Source of the DNA: Deinococcus sp. Leaf326
GTDB lineage: Bacteria; Deinococcota; Deinococci; Deinococcales; Deinococcaceae
NCBI RefSeq assembly: GCF_001424185.1
Contig: NZ_LMOM01000027.1
Span: forward strand, 24,047-38,708
DNA: 14,662 nt
Reading direction: 5' to 3'
Part shown: piece by piece, positions 8,364 through 14,341 of the stretch
Position numbering within the stretch: the stretch's first letter is position 1
Layout of the letters: each line of letters starts with the position of its first letter
Position numbers and translations under genes: made by a program
The notes under the pieces: generated by a model
What the model was told of the DNA's origin: nothing
The model's input: the letters and a program-made list of their open reading frames with translations, nothing else
Database searches by the model: none

Positions 8364-8397
8364 ACCTTCAGGGTGCGCGACGTTCTGGTTGACACCC
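8364..8397 (-). promoter_or_regulatory. T4SS upstream element, copy D (abutting the virB4 start)
   Basis: The minus strand reads GGGTGTCAACCAGAA, then CGTCGCG, then CACCCTGAAGGT and immediately ATG. GGGTGT and GCACCC can form a six-pair stem (one U-G). CACCCT occupies -12 to -7 relative to the ATG, and CCAGAA ends at -20. From CCAGAA onward it differs from copy E at a single base. No Shine-Dalgarno with normal spacing is present. Confidence 0.75.
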
Positions 8398-8415
8398 GCC
8401 TCGTGGCACCGGGAT

Positions 8416-8775
8416 TCAGAGCTCCTCGCGGCTCTTGCCCACATACAGCGGGTGTGGGTCAGGATCATTTCCCACTTCCAGCGTCTGCGGATTCGCGAAG
8501 TAAAAGTCCAGCAGCCCCTCGAAGGTTCCCCGGGGGTTGGTGTCGTTCCACCGGCGGATCTTCGGGATCAGGATGAACCACCACAGGATGACGCTCCCCA
8601 GCAGCGGCAGGCTGCCCAGGACCGGATTGGCACTCGCAGTCGGGTCCCAGCTGCGCAGGGCGAACTCGGCAATCTGCCAGAGAATCAACGTCAGGAAGAT
8701 CGACCCGAAGAAGGCATTGCGGCTCACCCCCATGCGTTCGGGTTGCAGGTTGTCGGTCTCGTACCAGTCATTCAT
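8416..8775 (-). CDS. VirB3/TrbD-like small membrane protein
   Basis: A 119-residue protein with two hydrophobic segments at about 22-40 and 53-70, a short N-terminal tail and a polar C-terminal tail. That is the architecture of VirB3/TrbD, which is small, sits in the inner membrane and works with VirB4. The gene lies between the VirB2-like pilin and virB4, the conserved order in type IV secretion operons, and this position carries most of the weight, since VirB3 proteins share little sequence. The ATG at 8775 has GGAGG six bases upstream (GGAGGACGCATG). A GC-rich hairpin lies between this gene and the pilin gene. Confidence 0.7.
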   Translation of the reverse strand: MNDWYETDNLQPERMGVSRNAFFGSIFLTLILWQIAEFALRSWDPTASANPVLGSLPLLGSVILWWFILIPKIRRWNDTNPRGTFEGLLDFYFANPQTLEVGNDPDPHPLYVGKSREEL

Positions 8776-8793
8776 GCGTCCTCCAAAGCAGAC

Positions 8794-8820
8794 CCCCGAA
8801 CCCCAGGCAGGGTTCAGGGG
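8794..8820 (-). terminator. GC-rich hairpin between the pilin and VirB3-like genes
   Basis: The arms CCCCGAACCC (8794-8803) and GGGTTCAGGGG (8810-8820) pair with one bulged A and a six-base loop. It lies 23 bases after the pilin stop in the direction of transcription. No T-run follows, so it is more likely a partial terminator or an mRNA-stabilising stem that lets pilin mRNA exceed that of the genes behind it. Confidence 0.4.
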
Positions 8821-8842
8821 CAGTCAGGGCCTTAGTCGGGGA

Positions 8843-9241
8843 TCAGCAGCTCACGCCGAAGAAGCCCAGGATGGTGTCGAACTTCGAGGCGACGATGAAG
8901 GCGGCCACGCCACCGACCATCTGCGGCACGCCGTCACGGCGGTTGGGGAGCCACTGCAGCAGGCCCCAGGCGATCACGGCCACACAGATGCCCTTGGCGA
9001 GCAGCGACGAGCTGATGGACTTGCCGAACGCGCAGATCTTGCCGCCGGCGCCGCCGCTGAGGCTGTCGATGTCCTGAGCGAAGGCGTCCACACCCAGGAT
9101 CACGAACACGGCGATGAACAGCAGCACCGGCACCTGCTGGGCGGTCGGGGCGAAACGCTGGGCCTTGGCCCAGAAGCGGGAGAGAGCGGGGCGAATGGTG
9201 GACAGGGGACGGGGGGTGGTCGAAACGGTGGCCTGCGTCAT
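8843..9241 (-). CDS. VirB2/TrbC-like pilin precursor
   Basis: Starting at the ATG at 9241, which has CAGGAG five bases upstream, the product is 132 residues. A long basic N-terminal stretch leads into a hydrophobic core at 38-50 and a probable cleavage site after AFA at 53-55. The mature part (about 77 residues) has a Gly/Ser-rich start and two hydrophobic helices near 80-95 and 105-119 separated by a short basic loop (PNRRDG). This is the pattern of VirB2/TrbC pilins, which form the conjugative pilus. It is the first gene of the long minus-strand block, followed by the VirB3- and VirB4-like genes. Cysteines are at 70, 86 and 132, so disulfide formation in the mature protein is possible. In-frame sequence continues upstream to 9466 but passes through repeat element A and lacks a better start. 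Confidence 0.82.
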   Translation of the reverse strand: MTQATVSTTPRPLSTIRPALSRFWAKAQRFAPTAQQVPVLLFIAVFVILGVDAFAQDIDSLSGGAGGKICAFGKSISSSLLAKGICVAVIAWGLLQWLPNRRDGVPQMVGGVAAFIVASKFDTILGFFGVSC

Positions 9242-9309
9242 GGTGCTCCTGGATGTCGAAACCGACCTCGGTCTGAGGTGGGCTGGGCACACGCGTCCGT
9301 GATGCCCTG

Positions 9310-9345
9310 ACTCCTGAAGTGTCAACCCGTTTCTGGTTGTCACCC
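9310..9345 (-). promoter_or_regulatory. T4SS upstream element, copy A (before the pilin gene)
   Basis: The minus strand reads GGGTGACAACCAGAAA, then CGGGTTGACAC, then TTCAGGAGT. The segments GTGaCAACC and GGTTGaCAC form a near-perfect hairpin around AGAAACG. It has one extra base relative to the other copies. The pilin ATG is about 69 bases downstream with its own CAGGAG ribosome binding site. Confidence 0.65.
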
Positions 9346-9390
9346 CCCTCGAGCTCCAAATCTGGACCTCGTTCGCAACTCCGCAACCCA

Positions 9391-9423
9391 CCGGTCCACC
9401 AGAACCTCGCGCACCCTGAAGGT
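9391..9423 (+). promoter_or_regulatory. T4SS upstream element, copy E (abutting the VirB10-like start)
   Basis: The plus strand reads CCGGTCCACCAGAA, then CCTCGCG, then CACCCTGAAGGT and immediately ATG. It is the only copy on the plus strand and, like copy D, runs straight into the start codon with 19 bases between CCAGAA and ATG. Its 5' arm differs (CGGTC instead of GGGTG), so the hairpin seen in D is not conserved here. Confidence 0.7.
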
Positions 9424-11487
9424 ATGTTGAAACTGGACCAGGAACGGCTCGACACCCTTCGCCCACAACTCGAAACGCACGGCATCAACGTCGACAACCT
9501 CCCGCCGCCCGGCACTCCGGAATGGGACGCCGTCGTGCGGCAGGTCACGGCTCACGACCTCACCCTCGCTCAGGAGTTCGCTGCACTCCCCTACGACCCC
9601 GACGACCAGATGACCGGCCGCCTGGTCAATGACCAGATGAAGCAGTCCAATAACCGTGGCGCTTTCGGCAAGCAGCTCAAGGCCAGCACCCGCACCAAGA
9701 CCGTCAACGGGGATGACGTTCCCAATACCAAGCTCGTCCGCAACGCCATCTTCGGCGTGGGCGTGGCCCTCCTCGTCGGCTTCTACTTCTGGAACCCCTC
9801 GCCGGCCGCCAAGACCGCCACCAAGCCGGTCGCCTCCGACACCTCCACCACGGCCACCGCTGGAGCAGACGGAACAACCACCGCCGACACCGGCGCAAGT
9901 GTGGCCACGCCCGAACAGAGCAATGTCAACCCGGACGGCAGCTCGAAGCCCGACCCCCTTGGCCTGAACACGCTGGAAGGCGGAGCATCGGGCACCACCG
10001 GCAGCACGACGGCAGGAACACAGGGACTCGAACCGGACACCACCGTGGCGAATACGGGCACGTCCACGACGCCCATCACCCCAGTTCCTTCTTACACGCC
10101 GTCAAGCCCTTCCTACGACTCGCCCAGCATCGCCAGCCGTTCGGATCGTCTGGACGTGACCCCGACCCCGACGCCCGCACCCACCATGCAGGTACGCGAT
10201 ACCCCCCGTACAACGCTCACGGCGCCGCCCACTGTGGTCCTGACGCCAGCCACCCCGGCGCAGCAGACCGCCACCGCAGCGCCCGCCCCACGGCTCGCCT
10301 CGGGTGGTCAGCAGAGTGCAACCCCGACACGTGATGCCGCCCCTAGCCGCCCCAACCTCGTTCAGGGCAACGGTGGGGCATCGAACAGTGGGGCACAGAC
10401 GGCCTCGCGCACTCCTGAGCGCCGCACCGGGCTTCAGAGCGCACCGGCCACGACTGCTGCCACTGCCGCAGAACGCCGGGTGGGCATCCAGACGGGGAAT
10501 GCAGGTGCGGCAACCGGCAACGCGACGGCCACTCCGGCTGCGGCGGCTCCCCGCACGACGGGGCTCTCGACCGTCACGAGTGCCGCTGCTGCACCGGCGG
10601 CAGGGGCGAACACGGCACGCGCCACTGGCACTCCGGGTCTGGTGGCCAGTCAAGCCCCCGCTCCTACCACTGCCAATACGTCCAGTGCAGCCGGACAGGG
10701 CAACCTGGGCATGGTCACTCGCACGTCCCAGGCAGAACAGACCACCAACGCCCAGACCACCACGTCGGCGCAGTACGGCCTGATGACTTCTCAGCAGCCG
10801 GGTGGGCAGGGCAGTGGTCAAGCGCAGGCGGCCGGACAGAACAGCCAGCAGTACGGCCTGCTCTCGTCCTCGCGCCCGGCTGCCACTCCACCGACCGCCA
10901 CCGCAGCTGCTGCAGCGGCCACCGTCACCCTGCCCCCAGCGCCCTATCAGATGGGCCAGGAACTCGCCGCCCGGCTCACCACCGTCGCGGCCGCCGCGGA
11001 TGGAGTAAAAGGGGAGATGCCCGTGTACGCACAGAGCGAGGATGGGTCGATCTGGCGCGGGGAGGCCAGCCTGGATTCTCGCAAGCGGCTCCAGATCAGC
11101 TTCAACACCGTGCTGAAGGACAACCGCCAATACGCTGTCGTCGCCGATGCCTACAGCGCCGACCGGCAGCCTGGTCTCGCCGTCAGTGTCAAGCCCACCG
11201 CGCCGACGGCCGCTTACGACCTCCTCTCGGCCGTCTTCCGGGGGGCACAGGGCTTCGTGCAGGCGCAGCTCGCCCAGAAGACCGTGACCTACCAGCAGGG
11301 TCTCTCCGGCGGGACTTCGACCACGAGTAACACCACGGCCCCCAACTTCTGGCTCCTGACGGGTGCAGGCGTCGCCGGCGCCTTCGCGCTCCCCGAGAAC
11401 CGCTCGCCCTCCGTCATTCTCGTGGGCCAGGCCAACAGTGGCACCACCCTGCGCCTCATCGTCCGCTCTATGGAAGCCACGCGTTGA
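9424..11487 (+). CDS. VirB10/TrbI-like inner-to-outer envelope channel protein
   Basis: VirB10 proteins span the envelope and form the core channel of type IV secretion. With the start at 9424 the product is 687 residues: a cytoplasmic part (1-107), one membrane helix at about 108-123, a linker of some 370 residues rich in Ala, Thr, Pro, Gln and Gly, and a C-terminal domain from about 500. That domain carries YQMGQELAARLTT, PVYAQSEDGSIWRGEA and LQISFNTVL, matching the beta-barrel domain of VirB10/TrbI/TraB. The linker is much longer than usual and contains a degenerate repeat (G-[LIM]-x-[ST] about every 25 residues) over about residues 337-485. The start is placed at the ATG next to element E; there is no normally spaced Shine-Dalgarno, so a leaderless message is likely. 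Upstream in-frame sequence is non-coding element. The stop overlaps the next gene by four bases. Confidence 0.85.
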   Translation: MLKLDQERLDTLRPQLETHGINVDNLPPPGTPEWDAVVRQVTAHDLTLAQEFAALPYDPDDQMTGRLVNDQMKQSNNRGAFGKQLKASTRTKTVNGDDVPNTKLVRNAIFGVGVALLVGFYFWNPSPAAKTATKPVASDTSTTATAGADGTTTADTGASVATPEQSNVNPDGSSKPDPLGLNTLEGGASGTTGSTTAGTQGLEPDTTVANTGTSTTPITPVPSYTPSSPSYDSPSIASRSDRLDVTPTPTPAPTMQVRDTPRTTLTAPPTVVLTPATPAQQTATAAPAPRLASGGQQSATPTRDAAPSRPNLVQGNGGASNSGAQTASRTPERRTGLQSAPATTAATAAERRVGIQTGNAGAATGNATATPAAAAPRTTGLSTVTSAAAAPAAGANTARATGTPGLVASQAPAPTTANTSSAAGQGNLGMVTRTSQAEQTTNAQTTTSAQYGLMTSQQPGGQGSGQAQAAGQNSQQYGLLSSSRPAATPPTATAAAAAATVTLPPAPYQMGQELAARLTTVAAAADGVKGEMPVYAQSEDGSIWRGEASLDSRKRLQISFNTVLKDNRQYAVVADAYSADRQPGLAVSVKPTAPTAAYDLLSAVFRGAQGFVQAQLAQKTVTYQQGLSGGTSTTSNTTAPNFWLLTGAGVAGAFALPENRSPSVILVGQANSGTTLRLIVRSMEATR

Positions 11488-12191
11488 CGGCACGCCACCC
11501 CTTTCCTATTCGGCTCCGACAGGCCACAGAGGCCTTGCGGACCGATCAGGTCCTGACTGCCGCACAGTTGCAGCGGTACTACGACTTGACTCCCGAAGAA
11601 ATTGATCGGCATTTCTCCTGTCGCCGGACGATGTTTCGGCCTCTGGGCAACAGCAGCAAGGTCGAAACGACCACCTTCTGCATGCTTGATGTCCATGACC
11701 TGCTCTGGATTCCTTCCTGGCAACTCAGCCACCTGGCCTCGACCGCTGAACTCCGACATCTGCTCAGTATTCCCCGAGCCGATTGGGTCCTGGAGGGCAG
11801 TGAGGGCGAGGGCCAGCGCCCTGATGCCCTCGCCACCCTGCAGGGGTACCGCCTGGCTGTCGAGCACGATGCTGGATACGCCCGCACCCGCGTACGCGAA
11901 AAGCTCGACGCCTTCAGAATGTACGACTACACCGTCTGGGGGACCCTTTCCCATACTCGGAAGTCACACCTGGAAGCCCGGTACTCGGACAGAGTCCTGT
12001 TCGTCCACACGAACATCACCTCACCCGAGCGGCCCGCTCATCCCCTGGACCTGACACAGACCATCTTGGCTCAACTTGCAGCAGCACCAGCTGCCGGTGC
12101 TCCAGCTTCGGTGGCTCGACTGGACAGAGCACCACCAACACCGCCTGCTGGGTCATCAGATCGATCTCGATTTTCGTCACGATCGACTTGA
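11484..12191 (+). CDS. replication-relaxation-family-like protein
   Basis: The probable start is the TTG at 11484, which overlaps the VirB10-like stop (TTGA), with GGAA eight bases upstream; translational coupling is likely. The product is 235 residues. Residues about 12-58 look like a winged-helix domain (TAAQLQRYYDLTPEEIDRHF). The middle carries RPDA (112-115), LAVEHDAG (124-131) and REKLDAF (138-144), matching the PDA...VExDxG...EKL signature of the replication-relaxation (Replic_Relax) family found on plasmids and conjugative elements, whose molecular role is poorly known. The PD...ExD layout resembles PD-(D/E)XK nucleases, which is only suggestive. The last 59 codons overlap the 188-residue minus-strand gene tail-to-tail and look less protein-like (Ala/Pro/Ser-rich), so the true conserved part may end near residue 195. 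Confidence 0.68.
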   Translation: MTARHPFPIRLRQATEALRTDQVLTAAQLQRYYDLTPEEIDRHFSCRRTMFRPLGNSSKVETTTFCMLDVHDLLWIPSWQLSHLASTAELRHLLSIPRADWVLEGSEGEGQRPDALATLQGYRLAVEHDAGYARTRVREKLDAFRMYDYTVWGTLSHTRKSHLEARYSDRVLFVHTNITSPERPAHPLDLTQTILAQLAAAPAAGAPASVARLDRAPPTPPAGSSDRSRFSSRST

Positions 12192-12582
12192 TATGTGTCC
12201 GGCTGTACCCTCGCGACATGACCTGCCCCAGCAACGGGCAGGTCATTCCTCTGGCGTTGTTGATCGCCCGGTAGATGCCCCGACCCGGCCGAAGCCGGGT
12301 GAATCCATGCTCCGCCAGGACCGGCATACTGTCCTGCTGATACAGCGCATTGGCCACGACCGTGTCACTCACCACTCGGTACGATTGGCTCAGCTGCGCA
12401 CGGGCTCTGGGGTGAACGATCAACCCTTCGCCCAGGATGGTTGGGACTCGTAGGGTCAACTCCAGATCTTCGAGTTGAGTCGTCGGTACGCCCAACAATA
12501 GACTCCCAGGCCGCACCGCCTTCCAGTGATGGAGAAGACGTAATGCAGCCTGGAGTTGAGGAGAGAGCGGAGGAGGCGTCAC
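12016..12582 (-). CDS. 188-residue protein of unknown function
   Basis: The frame starts at a GTG four bases after the stop of the VirB9-like gene, so it looks like the last gene of that minus-strand unit. No Shine-Dalgarno is visible and translation is probably coupled. The middle part is convincing as protein, with mixed hydrophobic and charged segments such as ILGEGLIVHPRARAQL, YRVVSDTVVANALYQQ and FTRLRPGRGIYRAI. I see no signal peptide, membrane segment or known catalytic motif. It may be a small DNA- or RNA-binding protein (basic patch RLRPGRG), but this is a guess. The last 58 codons lie antisense to the plus-strand gene that ends at 12191, and the tail (WSVSGPGDERAARVR) may not be conserved. 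I do not recognise the family. Confidence 0.6.
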   Translation of the reverse strand: MTPPPLSPQLQAALRLLHHWKAVRPGSLLLGVPTTQLEDLELTLRVPTILGEGLIVHPRARAQLSQSYRVVSDTVVANALYQQDSMPVLAEHGFTRLRPGRGIYRAINNARGMTCPLLGQVMSRGYSRTHIKSIVTKIEIDLMTQQAVLVVLCPVEPPKLEHRQLVLLQVEPRWSVSGPGDERAARVR

Positions 12583-12586
12583 AGGC

Positions 12587-13519
12587 TTACTGCGGCGTAC
12601 GCCCTCGCAACGTCAGGAACTCCCCAGTCGCTGTGACCCGCCCCGCCCAAGTCACGCCCAGCAGCCGATTCTGGACGCTGTTCTTGAATGCCACCGTCTT
12701 GATGGCCGTCTGCCCAGGCTTCAGGGTAAATGTGCCGCTCGTGTCCGCCGCCGGCTGACCCGCATAGTTCAGGTCCGCTAAGTTGAAGATGACCGGACTT
12801 CCCAGCCCATTGCGGAACTCGAACCGGACCGTCGTCGCGTTCACCAGGGTCAGGGTCGCCTGCACGCTCTTCCCAGACGGCAGGGCCGTCCCAATAGTTC
12901 CCTGGGGCAACGTGGGCGTCTTGAACCGCGAACCGTACGCCGCCCCAGGAACGACCGGGATGGCCGGCCCGGTCGTGGCCGCCGCTGCAGGAGAAGCAGT
13001 AGGGGTAACCGGCACAGACGGCGTCCTCCGAACTGATGCTGGAGCAGCTGGGGCAACCGCTACGGGCGCGGCCGTGTCCGGTCCGCTCGTCTTCGGGCAG
13101 CTGGACTTCGGCGCCGACCCGGGGAGGATCTGCACTGTCTTGTTCTGTCCCCCCGTGCCCGCTCGCACCTGCACGTTGAACTGCGCCGCGAGGCCAGAAT
13201 CCGTCAGCACCATCAGCGGCACACTCCCACTCGTCCCCACACCGGCAAGCATCACCCGTTGGCCGGATACCTTGGCCTCAACGATCCCCTGACGCGTCAG
13301 GAAGTAATCGCTCACCGGTTCCGGGAAACTCAACATCCATAGGTCCCCGGATTGCAGATCCAGGATGCCCGGGCAGCGCTCCAGATCATCCATGTAGTAC
13401 GTCCGGGTGGAGTCCACCGCGAGGTAGGGATTGGTTGCCTGAGGCCGGTTGGCCGACTGGGCCAGCCCGGCCCCGCCGCACGCCAGGATCATGCCCAGCG
13501 AGAACAGGGCCCGGCGCAT
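12587..13519 (-). CDS. VirB9/TrbG- or secretin-N-domain-like exported protein
   Basis: A 310-residue exported protein. The signal peptide runs through LFSLGMILACGGAGLAQ, with likely cleavage after LAQ near residue 21. Residues 50-120 are beta-rich (ILDLQSGDLWMLSFPEPVSD, VSGQRVMLAGVGTSGSVPLMV), which resembles the N-terminal domain of VirB9/TrbG and of secretins: a strand, an 'EPV' turn, then a G-x-x-P-L-x-V segment. A Pro/Ala/Thr linker (134-195) follows, then a second beta domain (198-310) with an Ig-like look. Its ATG overlaps the lipoprotein stop by one base (TGATG). A lipoprotein followed by this kind of protein mirrors the VirB7-VirB9 pair of the outer-membrane core complex. The C-terminal domain does not match VirB9 clearly, so the assignment is moderate. 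Confidence 0.55.
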   Translation of the reverse strand: MRRALFSLGMILACGGAGLAQSANRPQATNPYLAVDSTRTYYMDDLERCPGILDLQSGDLWMLSFPEPVSDYFLTRQGIVEAKVSGQRVMLAGVGTSGSVPLMVLTDSGLAAQFNVQVRAGTGGQNKTVQILPGSAPKSSCPKTSGPDTAAPVAVAPAAPASVRRTPSVPVTPTASPAAAATTGPAIPVVPGAAYGSRFKTPTLPQGTIGTALPSGKSVQATLTLVNATTVRFEFRNGLGSPVIFNLADLNYAGQPAADTSGTFTLKPGQTAIKTVAFKNSVQNRLLGVTWAGRVTATGEFLTLRGRTPQ

Positions 13520-13917
13520 CAGGGGGTCTCCGTAACCGGCGCTGCTTCTGGAGCCGTTACCGTCACCGTGAAGCTACCCTGGGCCGCGCCGCGGTTCGCC
13601 TGGGCACTCACCGCGACAGCGTAACTGCCGGGCGTGGTCTTCTCACCGGCAGTGATGGTCAGGCCACTGCTATCCGGGGTCACGGTCAGGCCCTCGACGA
13701 CCTGGGTCGTGAAGGTGGCAGGGAGCGTCTGGCCACTAGCAGTCTTGACGCTCGCGGCGACGTGGGCGGTTGCGCCCTGAGCCAGGCTGACCGCTGCAGG
13801 AGCGACGGTCAGGGTCAGGGGGACCGTAAAGGGATTATCGAAGCCGGAGCCGGGGCTACCGCACCCGGTCAGAGCGAAGGCGAGGGCAAGGGCAGACCAG
13901 AGACGAACGTTTTTCAT
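13519..13917 (-). CDS. Ig-like-domain lipoprotein in the VirB7 position
   Basis: Start at the ATG at 13917, with AAAGGAG eight bases upstream. The product is 132 residues. A lipoprotein signal (hydrophobic ALALAFA, lipobox LTGC with the acceptor Cys at residue 19) is followed by a short Gly/Ser linker and a single beta-sandwich-type domain at about 30-125 (LTLTVAPAAVSLAQGATAHV, then TTPGSYAVAVSAQA), typical of bacterial Ig-like repeats. It overlaps the upstream Cys-rich gene by four bases (ATGA) and the downstream VirB9-like gene by one base, so the three are a tight unit. VirB7 is the small lipoprotein that anchors VirB9 in the outer membrane. The position suggests the same job here, though classical VirB7 is shorter and usually lacks an Ig-like domain. 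Confidence 0.68.
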   Translation of the reverse strand: MKNVRLWSALALAFALTGCGSPGSGFDNPFTVPLTLTVAPAAVSLAQGATAHVAASVKTASGQTLPATFTTQVVEGLTVTPDSSGLTITAGEKTTPGSYAVAVSAQANRGAAQGSFTVTVTAPEAAPVTETP

Positions 13918-14225
13918 AGCGGTTCTCCTTTCGTGCAGCTGCACCAGGGGTGCATGACGTCCTGGTACATCACCTCTGGGGCGAGATCGCCGCAGAGCGG
14001 ACACAAGCGCAAGCCACCCGTCAAGGGGTAACAGTAGAAAACGGTTCCCGTCACCGGGTCGTAGAGGTGCCCCTCCCGCCACAACCCCTGCTCATCGATC
14101 CGTGCCGGCCGACCCTCGAAGTGCTGAGACAACACGAGCTTCAGTTCTTCGAGCGAATCGACCGTGCAGCTTTGCGCACGAGACATGTGGAGGGGCGGAT
14201 GGATGCAAAGCAAGCGCTGTGTCAC
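13914..14225 (-). CDS. small Cys-rich protein at the head of the lipoprotein/VirB9-like unit
   Basis: A 103-residue frame from a GTG at 14225 to a TGA at 13914 that overlaps the lipoprotein ATG by four bases (ATGA), strong evidence that it is translated. The C-terminal half holds CPLC and WCSC with 21 residues between, a possible zinc-ribbon, plus a YDPVTGTVFYCY segment that reads like a small beta-sheet. There is no signal peptide, so it is probably cytoplasmic. I do not recognise the family. The start is uncertain: the GTG sits 19 bases after CCAGAA in repeat element B, exactly as the ATG does in copies D and E, and has GGAG directly against it. An ATG at 14186 and a TTG at 14213 are alternatives. 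It may be a regulator of the apparatus, but nothing shows this directly. Confidence 0.62.
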   Translation of the reverse strand: MTQRLLCIHPPLHMSRAQSCTVDSLEELKLVLSQHFEGRPARIDEQGLWREGHLYDPVTGTVFYCYPLTGGLRLCPLCGDLAPEVMYQDVMHPWCSCTKGEPL

Positions 14226-14260
14226 TCCTTCAGTGTTGACGCCGTTCTGGTTGCCACACC
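14225..14260 (-). promoter_or_regulatory. T4SS upstream element, copy B (before the Cys-rich gene)
   Basis: The minus strand reads GTGTGGCAACCAGAA, then CGGCGTCA, then ACACTGAAGGA and a GTG start codon. The start lies 19 bases after CCAGAA, as in copies D and E. GTGT and ACAC can pair. Beyond the core it shares an AGGAGT extension with copy A. Confidence 0.65.
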
Positions 14261-14341
14261 AAAGATGAACCGGGCCTCTCGGCCCGGCTGGTCTTAGCAG
14301 GACTTTGTCACTCCTGAGATTCCCTCAGTACCCGACAGTTT
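14226..14341. other. intergenic region between the transposase remnant and the Cys-rich gene
   Basis: This 116-base region holds element B, the hairpin at 14270-14287 and a small inverted repeat CTGAG/CTCAG near 14314-14328. An end of the IS4-like element is expected here; the sequence around 14300-14316 (GGACTTTGTCACTCCTG) is a candidate terminal repeat but cannot be confirmed without the other end. No TATAAT-like box is evident. Confidence 0.4.
14270..14287 (-). terminator. GC-rich hairpin upstream of element B
   Basis: A perfect seven-pair stem, CCGGGCC / GGCCCGG, with a four-base loop. On the minus strand it is followed by TTCATCTTT, so it resembles an intrinsic terminator that would stop transcription coming from the insertion-sequence remnants before the secretion genes begin. 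Confidence 0.55.

Larger units (their letters stand above)
9242..9423. other. divergent control region between the pilin and VirB10-like genes
   Basis: This 182-base region separates the long minus-strand block from the plus-strand VirB10-like gene. It carries element A (toward the pilin gene) and element E (toward the VirB10-like gene), 45 bases apart and pointing away from each other, so both units could be co-regulated from here. No sigma-70-like TATAAT box is seen. A short palindrome ACCGAGGTCGGT lies near 9263-9274. Confidence 0.55.

Noticed and set aside
8364..8468. Shared N-terminal peptide (QN-x-AHPEGM) in the VirB4- and VirB10-like proteins
   Set aside because: The similarity is at DNA level, also occurs where it is not in frame (copy C), and ends at the start codon, so it is the non-coding element rather than a common protein segment.
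9319..9423. N-terminal extension of the VirB10-like protein
   Set aside because: It consists of the divergent control region and element E, and no ATG is present before 9424.
9242..9423. oriT candidate in the divergent region
   Set aside because: There is hairpin potential, but no recognisable nic-site motif and no relaxase gene beside it; the repeats are better explained as gene-start elements.
10102..11493. 463-codon open frame antisense to the VirB10-like gene
   Set aside because: It mirrors a GC-rich, low-complexity sense gene with clear family motifs; its product is Gly/Arg-rich with no recognisable domain and no good start signal.
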